From Paenibacillus sp. FSL R5-0341 (lineage in GTDB: Bacteria; Bacillota; Bacilli; Paenibacillales; Paenibacillaceae): 64,000 bases of DNA. A program made the translations under genes and the position numbers. Location: the NCBI RefSeq assembly GCF_037975235.1, contig NZ_CP150241.1:2542001-2606000 (forward strand). The letters are read 5' to 3'. Of this stretch, positions 32,883 to 41,150 are shown piece by piece; within the stretch, counting starts at the first letter, position 1; each line of letters starts with the position of its first letter. Below the pieces are notes generated by a model. The model had not been told where the DNA came from and did no database searches. It worked only from the letters and a program-made list of their open reading frames with translations.

Positions 32883-33758
32883 TTACATGGCTAGGGCAAG
32901 CCACTGTCGCACCTCTTCAATGAAGCGCAGCGTAGCTGGCGATAGATTGCCCAAAGATGGGCAGGCCATGCCAATCGTACGATAAGGATCTCCAGTGAGT
33001 GGCACGAGCGCAAGCGAATCGGTATGATTTTGAAGTACCATTTCCGGAAGTAGACTGATGCCGAGGCCGTTGCGGACCATCGCCATGATGGCTTGATCTT
33101 CGGCTACTTCATAGACGACATTGAGCTTGGCTGCATGCTGCCGGATCAGTCGTTCAATCTCGTTATCTCCGCCCCATTTAGGCAGAATAAAGGGTTGCTC
33201 CAGTAGAATATCAAATGAAACAGACTCCTCTGAGGCGAGAGGATGATCCAGAGGCAGGATGCACATCATCCTGTCTTTTTGCAATGGGATGGTCTCAAAA
33301 GGCGATGAATCGCCGAGGGACAGAAATCCGAGATCGATGGCGCCTCCGGCCAGCCAGCCTTCAATCTCAGCATAATCGCCTTCCCACAGTTTGATCTCAA
33401 TTCCTGGGTGACGCAGGCGAAATTGTTTCAGAATACCAGGCAGCCACTGTGTGGATACACTGGCGAATGTACCAATACGCACCGTACCAATCTCCGCGCC
33501 GCGAATGAGGGAGATTTCCTGGTTCATCAGTTCCGTCCAGCGTAGAATCTCACGGGTATATCCCAGAATACGTTCACCTTCAGCGGTAACACGCACACCG
33601 GAGCGGCCGCGATGGAGCAGTGAGAAACCACATTCTGTCTCCAGACTGGCGATGGCATGGCTGACTGCGGATTGGGTGATATTCAGCGCTTCTGCTGCTC
33701 TGGTAAGACTGCCATATTCGACAACGGTATTCAAAATTTCGTATTTGATCAGTGACAT
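32883..33758 (-). CDS. LysR-family transcriptional regulator
   Basis: 291 residues. The N-terminal winged HTH is classic: YEILNTVVEYGSLTRAAEALNITQSAVSHAIASLE. The C-terminal substrate-binding fold follows (GTVRIGTFASVSTQWLPGIL opens it; ISLLPEMVL lies near the end). ATG 33758 (reading leftward) has GGAAGG upstream and matches the usual family start; an extra 11 in-frame residues exist upstream. It is divergent from an EamA-type exporter gene 165 bp away, the usual layout for a regulator and its target. Confidence 0.9.
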   Translation of the reverse strand: MSLIKYEILNTVVEYGSLTRAAEALNITQSAVSHAIASLETECGFSLLHRGRSGVRVTAEGERILGYTREILRWTELMNQEISLIRGAEIGTVRIGTFASVSTQWLPGILKQFRLRHPGIEIKLWEGDYAEIEGWLAGGAIDLGFLSLGDSSPFETIPLQKDRMMCILPLDHPLASEESVSFDILLEQPFILPKWGGDNEIERLIRQHAAKLNVVYEVAEDQAIMAMVRNGLGISLLPEMVLQNHTDSLALVPLTGDPYRTIGMACPSLGNLSPATLRFIEEVRQWLALAM

Positions 33759-33923
33759 GAATGGTTCCGTTCCTTCCGATTTCAAATGCATGAATTTATT
33801 TCATATAATCTATTATAAATATTCATTTTTATAATGCAAAGAGATCGTTTATACTTGCCAAGGCGAGTTAGTTTGACGCACGATCTCACAGCTCAGAATA
33901 CATAGAATGAAGGTTGAAGCAAG

Positions 33924-34871
33924 ATGAATGGTGTACAGGTAAATCAAGGTCAGGCAACAAGAAGAGCGGACATACAGATGCTGCTCGCAACGGTCATATG
34001 GGGATCATCCTATCTGTTTATGAAATCGGGCCTGGAGTCCATGCAAGAATTGAATCTAGTCGCATTTCGTTTCGGAATTGCTTTTATTGCGGCAGGGCTT
34101 CTTTTTCATCGGCGGTTGTTTAACATGGATCGTAGAACACTTGTGGCAGGCGCCATTATGGGGACAGCTTTATTCGCTGCATTTGTATTCATCACCTACG
34201 GTGTGCAACGAACAACGACATCCCAAGCGGGATTTCTGATAAGTTTGGCCGTTATTTTTGTACCCATCCTGACGACAATCCAGCATCGTCGTATGCCGGA
34301 CAAACGATTGACGCTCAGTATCCTGGTTGCCGTTACCGGGCTTGGGCTGCTGACGCTTCAACATGAGCTGAGTCTGCACACGGGAGATATTCTGTGCATT
34401 CTTGCAGCACTCGTGTATGCGATCTATATAATGATTGCTGGCAAGTACACACCGAAGCATGATCCGCTAACATTGGGAACGGTGCAATTAGGTGTTGCGG
34501 CGATGTGGGGAATAGCGGCTACATTCATGCTGGAAACGCCACGTATGCCCGATACGGCTGAATCTTGGGCAGCCATTCTCGGGTTAGGTGTGTTGTGTAG
34601 CGGATTGGGGTATATTTTGCAGACGCTCGCGCAGCGTCATGCTTCACCCACGAGAACGAGTCTGATTTTTTCACTCGAACCACTGTTTGCAGCAGCCTTT
34701 GCATTTACCTTTCAAGGGGAGTCGCTAACGTTGCAAGGATATGTCGGAGCAGCGCTGATGTTGGTCGGTGTTCTAATTACAGAGATCAAGCTTCCACAGC
34801 CTATCTTCTGGCGTAGAAAACGTCCGGCTTTACAGTCGGAACTTGGCGATCAGGGAGCACCGGGCGTATAA
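33924..34871 (+). CDS. EamA/DMT-superfamily transporter (10 TM)
   Basis: 315 residues with two EamA repeats, about ten membrane helices: LLATVIWGSSYLFMKSGL starts the first, ILCILAALVYAIYIMIAGKY the second. YILQTLAQRHASPTRTSLIFSLEPLFAA is the conserved late signature. Such carriers export amino acids or metabolites. It is divergent from a LysR regulator, which probably controls it. The SD is weak (GAAGG at a long distance). A terminator follows. Confidence 0.9.
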   Translation: MNGVQVNQGQATRRADIQMLLATVIWGSSYLFMKSGLESMQELNLVAFRFGIAFIAAGLLFHRRLFNMDRRTLVAGAIMGTALFAAFVFITYGVQRTTTSQAGFLISLAVIFVPILTTIQHRRMPDKRLTLSILVAVTGLGLLTLQHELSLHTGDILCILAALVYAIYIMIAGKYTPKHDPLTLGTVQLGVAAMWGIAATFMLETPRMPDTAESWAAILGLGVLCSGLGYILQTLAQRHASPTRTSLIFSLEPLFAAAFAFTFQGESLTLQGYVGAALMLVGVLITEIKLPQPIFWRRKRPALQSELGDQGAPGV

Positions 34872-34880
34872 GTAAGGGAC

Positions 34881-34929
34881 AAAGGTCCTTTCGTCATCTT
34901 CTATGGAAGGTGAGGAGAGGGTCTTTTTT
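34881..34929 (+). terminator. Terminator after the EamA gene
   Basis: Imperfect hairpin (AAAGGTCCTTTCGTCATCTTC with GGAAGGTGAGGAGAGGGTCTTTT), then TTTTTTG. Confidence 0.6.
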
Positions 34930-34992
34930 GTTATGTCGAATACCTTGTGTAACAGCTAAATGACTACCTAACAAAATCAGAATAACCTAACC

Positions 34993-35021
34993 TTGTTTTG
35001 TTGATTTTTGTTTTTTATGCT
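34993..35021 (+). promoter_or_regulatory. Promoter of the LacI-type regulator gene
   Basis: TTGTTT (34993-34998), 17-bp spacer, TATGCT (35016-35021). The 30-bp block starting at 34993 matches the block upstream of the GH2 gene (36255-36284) at most positions with the same length. The upstream CCTAACAAAATC and CCTAACC elements recur near the GH2 promoter as well. Confidence 0.55.
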
Positions 35022-35058
35022 ACACTGAATGGAAAATCAGGAAAAACGGGTGAGTAGG

Positions 35059-36090
35059 ATGGCCAAAAGAGTAACGATGCAGCAAATTGCGGATGCTGCG
35101 GGGGTGTCCAAATTCGCAGTCTCGCGTGCGTTGACGGGCAAGCCTGGTGTAAGTGAACATACACGCGAGATGATTGTCAGAACGGCGGGGCAGCTCGGGT
35201 ATTTCAGAACCGAACCGAAGCGTTATCCGGGTGAGACACCGATGTCAGCAGAGATGAAACCAGAAGCAGAGCGGCAAGGCACTGTATTGATTTTGTTTCC
35301 TAACATTCGTTCTCAGAATCGATCTTCCTTGTACTGGGGGCCTGTGTTCGATGGCATTTCGGATAGGCTGAATGAGAAGGGATTGGATATTTTAACGTTA
35401 ACAGAACCCTCTTCAGATCGGATGTTCTCGGTTCTTAATCCAGAAGCGATCAGCGGAGTCATTACCGTGGGCACGATCTCGATATCGGTATTGCTGGAGA
35501 TATACAGGCTGCGTATTCCGCTTGTGATGGTGGACCATGAAGACCCCGCCATATACGCAGACTCGGTTTTTACGGACAATATGAAATGTATGAAAGAATT
35601 GGTTCTCATGCTCGTAGGAAAAGGGTACAGAAGGTTCCAGTTTGCCGGGCAACTGCCTGATGCAGCAAGCTTTCGAGAACGCTGGCTTGCATATCGTACG
35701 GTGCTGGAAGAGAAGCAGTTGGAGGGGGATCAGCAAGAAGACTTACTGGGACCAGAGTATGAGCAGATCCGGAGATCTATTGCTGAAATGAAGCTTGAGG
35801 ATATCCCTGAAGTGATTGTATGTGCGAATGATCATACGGCTGTTATTGTCCTTCAGGCACTTCGAAGCCGAGGTATTCAGGTACCTGAACGCTGTGCCGT
35901 AACCGGGTTTGACAATACGCAGACAGATGAGCCTATTCTCGCTTCGGTGCATATTAACAAAGAGAACCTGGGCACGAGAGCGGTAGATCAGCTGTTGTGG
36001 CGAATCGAACATCTGGATGAACCTTATGAACGCAAGCTGATCTATTCGGAATTGATTATTCGAGATGAATATAACGCCAGTATACAGTAA
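35059..36090 (+). CDS. LacI-family transcriptional regulator
   Basis: About 343 residues. The HTH is VTMQQIADAAGVSKFAVSRALTGKPGVS, followed by a hinge and a periplasmic-binding-like sugar domain: GTVLILFPNIRSQNRSSLYWG, FTDNMKCMKELVLML and CAVTGFDNTQTDEPILASVHI. ATG 35059 is placed by the HTH; an in-frame ATG at 35029 lacks an SD. It lies directly upstream of the GH2 beta-mannosidase gene and shares promoter sequence with it, so it probably represses both until a mannoside is present. Confidence 0.9.
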   Translation: MAKRVTMQQIADAAGVSKFAVSRALTGKPGVSEHTREMIVRTAGQLGYFRTEPKRYPGETPMSAEMKPEAERQGTVLILFPNIRSQNRSSLYWGPVFDGISDRLNEKGLDILTLTEPSSDRMFSVLNPEAISGVITVGTISISVLLEIYRLRIPLVMVDHEDPAIYADSVFTDNMKCMKELVLMLVGKGYRRFQFAGQLPDAASFRERWLAYRTVLEEKQLEGDQQEDLLGPEYEQIRRSIAEMKLEDIPEVIVCANDHTAVIVLQALRSRGIQVPERCAVTGFDNTQTDEPILASVHINKENLGTRAVDQLLWRIEHLDEPYERKLIYSELIIRDEYNASIQ

Positions 36091-36151
36091 TGAGGTATGC
36101 ACTCATGGGATCATTTTAACGACGACATACAGGTAAATAAACTCAGATGAG

Positions 36152-36185
36152 AGACATGGAGAGGTTGGAGCTTCATGTCTTTTTG
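36152..36185 (+). terminator. Terminator after the LacI regulator
   Basis: GACATGGAG-aggttgga-GCTTCATGTC with TTTTT; it separates the regulator from the GH2 gene. Confidence 0.65.
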
Positions 36186-36254
36186 ATATGTAGAAACCAT
36201 TTAACAAATTAAATCACAAAACAGATTGACGACGAGAAGCATATCGTGTTAATT

Positions 36255-36283
36255 TTGTTTTGTAAGTTATTTATTTTTATGCT
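36255..36283 (+). promoter_or_regulatory. Promoter and candidate operator of the GH2 gene
   Basis: TTGTTT (36255-36260), 17-bp spacer, TATGCT (36278-36283), nearly the same as the promoter of the adjacent LacI-type gene. GCTAACAAAACCTAACAG and TTGGTTAACAA just downstream are candidate operator half-sites that also resemble CCTAACAAAATC before the regulator gene. Confidence 0.55.
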
Positions 36284-36336
36284 AACAAAACCTAACAGAA
36301 TATTGGTTAACAACTCTAACAACAATGGAGGCTGTC

Positions 36337-38883
36337 ATGAGCACAATACAATCACATGTTTTTCAGAATTGGACGTTCAAGGCTTGCGAAGATCAAGAGT
36401 GGATGCCGGCTCAGGTGCCAGGCTGTGTGCATACAGATTTGCTGAAGCTGGGCAAGATTCCAGATCCTTTTTATGAAACGAACGAGAAGGAAGTACAATG
36501 GATTGATAAGATAGATTGGGAATATCAGACGGAATTTGATGTGGCTGAAGGGTTGTTCTCGCAGGAACATCTGGAACTGGTGTTTGATGGTCTGGATACA
36601 TATGCGGATGTGTATGTGAATGATGTGCATGTGTTATCAGCAGATAATATGTTTCGGGTATGGAAGGCAGATGTGAAGACCGTATTGAAGGGGAACGGCA
36701 ACATTCTCCGAATACGTTTTCGGTCTCCGATTCAGGAAGATCTGCCGAAGCTGGAGAAGCTCGGCTATGCATTGCCAGCATCCAATGATCAGTCCGATGT
36801 CGGCGGACTTGGCGATAAGAGAGTAAGTATTTTTGCCCGTAAAGCTCCATATCACTATGGCTGGGACTGGGGTCCGCGCTTTGTAACCAGTGGGATCTGG
36901 CGTGAAGCACGTCTTGAAGGTTGGACACAGGTACGAATCAATGATGTGTATATCCAGCAAAATGAAGTGAGCGCTACCTCAGCTTCATTAACGGCTGTTG
37001 TGGAAGTCGAGACATCACAAGCGGTAGATACGGTCATTCGTATCGGCGCAGATGGTCAGAGATGGGAAAGGTCCGTATCACTACAGCCCGGAATTCAGAC
37101 GGTGGAAATTCCAATCTCCATTAATGAACCGAAATTATGGTGGAGCCGTGGACTCGGTGATCCGCATCTGTACACCTTCCTTGCAGAAGTGCTTCAAGGT
37201 GAGCGAGCTGTGGCTGAATCTACAGTGAAGACAGGACTTCGTTCTATTCGCTTGGTACGTGAGAAAGATGCAGCGGGAGCATCCTTTTACTTTGAACTAA
37301 ACGGTGTTGCGGTCTTTGCCAAAGGGGCCAACCATATTCCGAATGATAGCTTCATCACCGAAATTACTCGTGAACGTTATCGACATGAGATTGTATCTGC
37401 TGCCGAGTCCAATATGAACATGCTTCGTGTGTGGGGTGGCGGGATCTATGAGCAAGATGACTTCTATGAACTGTGTGATGAATACGGCATCCTGGTATGG
37501 CAAGACTTCATGTTTGCATGTAGCATGTACCCGGGAGACGAAGCATTCCTGAACAGTGTGAGACATGAAGCCATTGATAACGTGAAACGTCTGCGCAATC
37601 ATCCAAGTATTGCACTTTGGTGTGGAAATAACGAGATTGATTCGGCTTGGGCTCACTATGTTGAGAATGGTGGCTGGGGCTGGAAGAAGGAATTTACTGT
37701 CGAGCAGCGTGAAAGCATCTGGGCCGATTATGAAGCCATCTTCCATGATCTGCTGCCAGAAGTGGTTGAAGCGTATGCTCCAGGTGTAGATTACTGGCCT
37801 TCTTCACCGCTTGTATCACTGTCAGGGGATGAGAAGCAGCATGCTCACCCGTCCACGGCCGAAGGCGATATTCACTACTGGGGTGTGTGGCACAATGTAG
37901 AACCGTTTGAAAACTATAACGTGCATGTAGGTCGTTTCATGAGTGAATACGGATTCCAGTCTTTCCCGGAGTACAAGTCAGTTCGGACTTATGCAGAAGA
38001 AGAGGATCTGGCTCTGGAATCGGAAGTCATGCTTGCGCATCAGAAGAACGGGGCAGGTAATCGTCTGATCAAACAGTACATGGATATGTACATGCATGAA
38101 TCGAAAGATTTCCCATCGTTCCTGTATATGAGCCAGGTACTTCAGGCGGAAGCGATGAAGACAGCGATTGAAGCGCACCGTCGCCGCAAACCATTCTGTA
38201 TGGGCACGCTTTACTGGCAAATGAATGACTGTTGGCCGGTGGCTTCATGGGCCGGTATGGACTACCTTGGTCGCTGGAAAGCATTGCAGTATTATGCGAA
38301 ACGTAGCTTCAGTGATGTATTGGTATCCGTAGACGGAACCAAGGAAGATACAACGGATATTTATGTCATCTCGGATCAGCTTGAGCCAGTGAAGGGTCAA
38401 TTGCAGGTACGACTGATTGGATTCGATGGCACGGTGTACCGTGCAGAAGAGCATGAAGTAACAGTGGCTTCCAACTCGGGTCAACAGGTATTGTCCCTGA
38501 GCCAGGCTGAATGGCTCGAAGGACATGACGCAGCAACAACGCTGCTCCGCCTGGATCTGAAGCAGAATGGAGCAGCGGACATTGTGCAGGAGCATTATTT
38601 TGCACCGTCCAAAGATATTGCATTGCAGCCTGTACAAATTAAAGTAACTGAGGTTACTGAAAATGATGGCAAATATCTTCAACTGGAAAGTGATGTGCTT
38701 GCCAAACAGGTATGGATTTCCTCCGAAGCGGAAGGCGTATTCTCGGACAATTTCTTCGACCTCATTCCCGGTATTCCGGTGAAAGTGCAGTTCACTTCCA
38801 GAGAAGGGCTGCAATCTGCCGATGCGGTTTCCAATACAGGACTCATTCAAGTTCGTTCCATGGCTGACTTTATCAAACTATAA
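36337..38883 (+). CDS. Glycoside hydrolase family 2 beta-mannosidase
   Basis: 848 residues, intracellular (no signal peptide). The N-terminal jelly roll opens FQNWTFKACEDQEWMPAQVPG, typical of GH2 mannosidases (W-x-A-x-V-P-G-x-V-H-T-D-L). The TIM barrel holds the acid/base Glu433 in WCGNNEID and the nucleophile Glu537 in FMSEYGFQSFPE; YWQMNDCWPVASW near the barrel end is also diagnostic for beta-mannosidase. It would release mannose from short beta-mannosides taken up by the cell. GGAGG at 36327-36331 supports ATG 36337 over ATG 36325. A LacI regulator lies upstream and a terminator follows. Confidence 0.93.
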   Translation: MSTIQSHVFQNWTFKACEDQEWMPAQVPGCVHTDLLKLGKIPDPFYETNEKEVQWIDKIDWEYQTEFDVAEGLFSQEHLELVFDGLDTYADVYVNDVHVLSADNMFRVWKADVKTVLKGNGNILRIRFRSPIQEDLPKLEKLGYALPASNDQSDVGGLGDKRVSIFARKAPYHYGWDWGPRFVTSGIWREARLEGWTQVRINDVYIQQNEVSATSASLTAVVEVETSQAVDTVIRIGADGQRWERSVSLQPGIQTVEIPISINEPKLWWSRGLGDPHLYTFLAEVLQGERAVAESTVKTGLRSIRLVREKDAAGASFYFELNGVAVFAKGANHIPNDSFITEITRERYRHEIVSAAESNMNMLRVWGGGIYEQDDFYELCDEYGILVWQDFMFACSMYPGDEAFLNSVRHEAIDNVKRLRNHPSIALWCGNNEIDSAWAHYVENGGWGWKKEFTVEQRESIWADYEAIFHDLLPEVVEAYAPGVDYWPSSPLVSLSGDEKQHAHPSTAEGDIHYWGVWHNVEPFENYNVHVGRFMSEYGFQSFPEYKSVRTYAEEEDLALESEVMLAHQKNGAGNRLIKQYMDMYMHESKDFPSFLYMSQVLQAEAMKTAIEAHRRRKPFCMGTLYWQMNDCWPVASWAGMDYLGRWKALQYYAKRSFSDVLVSVDGTKEDTTDIYVISDQLEPVKGQLQVRLIGFDGTVYRAEEHEVTVASNSGQQVLSLSQAEWLEGHDAATTLLRLDLKQNGAADIVQEHYFAPSKDIALQPVQIKVTEVTENDGKYLQLESDVLAKQVWISSEAEGVFSDNFFDLIPGIPVKVQFTSREGLQSADAVSNTGLIQVRSMADFIKL

Positions 38884-38902
38884 TAAGGCGTAACATTAGA
38901 AC

Positions 38903-38939
38903 GGTTGAGATCTCTCTATGAGGGATTTCGACCTTTTTT
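38903..38939 (+). terminator. Terminator after the GH2 gene
   Basis: GGTTGAGATCTCTC-tat-GAGGGATTTCGACC, then six T residues. Confidence 0.85.
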
Positions 38940-39011
38940 ATGTTGGAGCACCGAAAACAAACTAAACCAAATCAGAAGTGGACTTCAAAGACAGCTTCAA
39001 TGTTGCTATAA

Positions 39012-39028
39012 TTGATAATCATTATCAA
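39012..39028. promoter_or_regulatory. Fur box at the AraC/binding-protein promoter
   Basis: TGATAATCATTATCA (39013-39027) is a perfect 7-1-7 Fur box and overlaps the last base of a TATAAT -10 (39007-39012). Iron-loaded Fur bound here would block transcription of the regulator gene that starts at 39098. Confidence 0.9.
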
Positions 39029-39097
39029 TTATAGGTGGTTTTTTAGTCACAATGCCAGAGTGTTGTGGTGTTTGATTGCTTAGGAAAGGGAGACTAT

Positions 39098-41008
39098 ATG
39101 GGAATTCAGAATGACATCAAGCTATGGGATCAGGTTCAGGTTCGCGTGCTTGATGTCCGTCTAATATCACTGGCAACAAACGAGTTCATGCGAAATTATG
39201 TGTTACCGACCAGTGCATTTGTGTATGTTCAAGGCAGGGGACAGGTGTGGCTGGACGAAGAGGTGTGGTCTACAAGCCAGTTCTTGCTACTTCACGGGGG
39301 AAAAGGAAGACGTCTGACACTTGAAGCGACCGGGGCTACGGAGGTACATCTGATTTTGTACAAATCAACGTTACCCTCCAATGTGCTGGTGGAGTACCGA
39401 ATGATGCTGAACCAGCGTAATCCGTTTGAGGAGTCCTGGGCGACAGCGCCGGATCATGCACTTGAGCTACGTGAGCTTGTGCGGAATATATATGAATGCT
39501 GGTCAGGGCAGGAGCAAGTGGGCAAAATTCAGGTCAAAGTGTACTTCTTTCAACTGGTACAGCTTGTATTGCTACAACGGAATCGCATGCTTAACGAAGT
39601 TCAGCAGCCTTCGCTTACCGATCAGGTATTGCGATATATCAAAGCTCATTACCGGGAAGCCATCTCGCTTGATTCACTTGCCCAGTCCTTGAGCTACAGT
39701 CCGCAATATTTATCACGCAAATTCAAGGAACAGACGGGATGTACACCGACAGAATATGTGATTCGGTTACGAATGGGTGAGGCAAGAAGTCTGCTTGCAT
39801 CCACGGAAGCTTCATTACAGGAGATTGCTGCGTATGTGGGCTATATGGACCCGTTCTATTTCAATCGTATATTCAAAAAAGAGACTGGGATCACACCGGG
39901 ACAATATCGGATGAAGCAGCAGGCAAACTCGAAATCAGTTTCGAAAAGTGCATCAAATGCAACAAATGAATCCATTGTAACAGAGAGAAAGGAACGTTAT
40001 CCTTTAATTGATGATGATAATCATTATCAATATGAGGGAGATGAGGAAATCAACATGTTTAACCATTTTAAATCAGCGATAGTATCTCTTGCGCTTGTAC
40101 TCACATTGAGTGCTTGTGGAACAGCCCAGCAGGGGGCAGAAACATCCGAAGTTGCGGCTGAACCCGAACAACCGGCAGTCGTGGAAACCCAAATGGTGAA
40201 TACGACCTTTGGTGAGGTAGAAATTCCTGCACATCCGGAGCGAGTTGCTGCCATAGATTATCTGGGAACGGTGCTTGCTCTTGGTGTCAAACCGATTGGT
40301 GGAGGCCAATTTCTAATGAACAGTCCTTATCTGGAAGGTCACATGGATGGTCTTGAAACGATAGGGGATTCCGTTGAACAATTGATGGAGCTGGAGCCGG
40401 ATCTCATTATTACATTGAATCCGGACAAGGCCGCTTATGAGAAATACAGCAAGATTGCTCCAACCGTTTCGATCGCATCCATCACTTTCCCAACACTGAA
40501 GGACGAAGTAAACTATTTCGGTAAAGTCCTTGGCAGAGAAGCGGAAGCAGAGAAGTGGCTGGCTGATTTCGATGAGGAGATTGCCAAAATTAAGCAGGAG
40601 GTGCAGAGTGTTGTTCCAGCTGACGCTACATTCTCCGTTATGCAGGAATATGATCGCCAAGTCTTCATTTTTGGTAATCAGTCGGGCCGGGGAGGACGTA
40701 ACATCTACGAATTGCTTGGATTGCAAGCACCAAAGAACATTCCATCCGAGTTGATGCAGGGCGCTTATCATGAATTCTCCATAGAACTGCTCTCAAAATA
40801 TGCCGGAGATTACATTGTGCTGACCAGTAACTCTCAGCTGAAAGAGCTTCAGGCTGATCCAATCTGGGGTTCATTGCCTGCTATCAAAAATGGAAAAGTG
40901 TACATATGGACGGAAGAACAATCTTGGTTCCGTGACCCTATCGCCTTGTTGAAACAGACACAGGATCTGGCTGAATGGATTGTTGGACTTAATACACCGT
41001 CTAAGTAA
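39098..41008 (+). CDS. AraC regulator reading in frame into a siderophore-binding protein (fusion ORF, 636 aa)
   Basis: The frame is continuous; codons were checked across the junction. Residues 1-180: effector domain (ATNEFMRNYVLPTSAFVYVQ). Residues 190-290: AraC double HTH (ISLDSLAQSLSYSPQYLSRKF; LQEIAAYVGYMDPFYFNRIF; TPGQYR). Residues 291-319: Ser/Asn/Lys-rich linker encoding a second Fur box. From Met320 a complete lipoprotein signal (Cys340) and a FecB/FhuD-type domain follow. B. subtilis Btr likewise joins AraC to a binding domain but, as known, without a signal peptide. If made full length, the hydrophobic segment would tether the DNA-binding half to the membrane; alternatively two products arise. 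AAAGGGAG (39085-39092) supports ATG 39098. No permease genes are adjacent. Confidence 0.8.
   Translation: MGIQNDIKLWDQVQVRVLDVRLISLATNEFMRNYVLPTSAFVYVQGRGQVWLDEEVWSTSQFLLLHGGKGRRLTLEATGATEVHLILYKSTLPSNVLVEYRMMLNQRNPFEESWATAPDHALELRELVRNIYECWSGQEQVGKIQVKVYFFQLVQLVLLQRNRMLNEVQQPSLTDQVLRYIKAHYREAISLDSLAQSLSYSPQYLSRKFKEQTGCTPTEYVIRLRMGEARSLLASTEASLQEIAAYVGYMDPFYFNRIFKKETGITPGQYRMKQQANSKSVSKSASNATNESIVTERKERYPLIDDDNHYQYEGDEEINMFNHFKSAIVSLALVLTLSACGTAQQGAETSEVAAEPEQPAVVETQMVNTTFGEVEIPAHPERVAAIDYLGTVLALGVKPIGGGQFLMNSPYLEGHMDGLETIGDSVEQLMELEPDLIITLNPDKAAYEKYSKIAPTVSIASITFPTLKDEVNYFGKVLGREAEAEKWLADFDEEIAKIKQEVQSVVPADATFSVMQEYDRQVFIFGNQSGRGGRNIYELLGLQAPKNIPSELMQGAYHEFSIELLSKYAGDYIVLTSNSQLKELQADPIWGSLPAIKNGKVYIWTEEQSWFRDPIALLKQTQDLAEWIVGLNTPSK
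40014..40030. promoter_or_regulatory. Second Fur box, inside the coding frame ahead of the lipoprotein start
   Basis: TGATAATCATTATCA (40015-40029) is identical to the box at 39013-39027 and lies 25 bp before ATG 40055. As coding sequence it translates to DDNHYQ. This suggests iron control of a separate start for the binding protein. Confidence 0.85.
40055..41008 (+). CDS. Fe-siderophore-binding lipoprotein (internal start within the fusion ORF, 317 aa)
   Basis: From ATG 40055 the protein opens with a normal lipoprotein signal (MFNHFKSAIVSLALVLTLSAC, lipidated Cys21), an acidic Gln/Glu linker and a class III binding domain: FGEVEIPAHPERVAAIDYLG, LMELEPDLIITLNPDK and the C-terminal QDLAEWIV. 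This is the form expected on the cell surface, where it hands ferric siderophore to an ABC importer encoded elsewhere. GAGGAAATCAAC provides a modest SD, and a Fur box lies just upstream. Listed separately because the upstream AraC frame has no stop; which product(s) exist is unknown. Confidence 0.7.
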   Translation: MFNHFKSAIVSLALVLTLSACGTAQQGAETSEVAAEPEQPAVVETQMVNTTFGEVEIPAHPERVAAIDYLGTVLALGVKPIGGGQFLMNSPYLEGHMDGLETIGDSVEQLMELEPDLIITLNPDKAAYEKYSKIAPTVSIASITFPTLKDEVNYFGKVLGREAEAEKWLADFDEEIAKIKQEVQSVVPADATFSVMQEYDRQVFIFGNQSGRGGRNIYELLGLQAPKNIPSELMQGAYHEFSIELLSKYAGDYIVLTSNSQLKELQADPIWGSLPAIKNGKVYIWTEEQSWFRDPIALLKQTQDLAEWIVGLNTPSK

Positions 41009-41017
41009 GAAACTTCA

Positions 41018-41060
41018 AAAAAAACCGTGCCGCCCAGTTTGCTGAGCAGCACGGTTTTCA
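41018..41060. terminator. Bidirectional terminator after the binding protein
   Basis: AAAACCGTGCCGC pairs with GCAGCACGGTTTT, with A and T runs on both sides, between convergent genes. Confidence 0.85.
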
Positions 41061-41150
41061 TATTTTTTATGTAGGACTGAACAGTAGAAGGGGACTAGCT
41101 GTCTGTACGGAGAAGAAATAGCGGTGTGATTGCCGTATAAAAGATATTGG

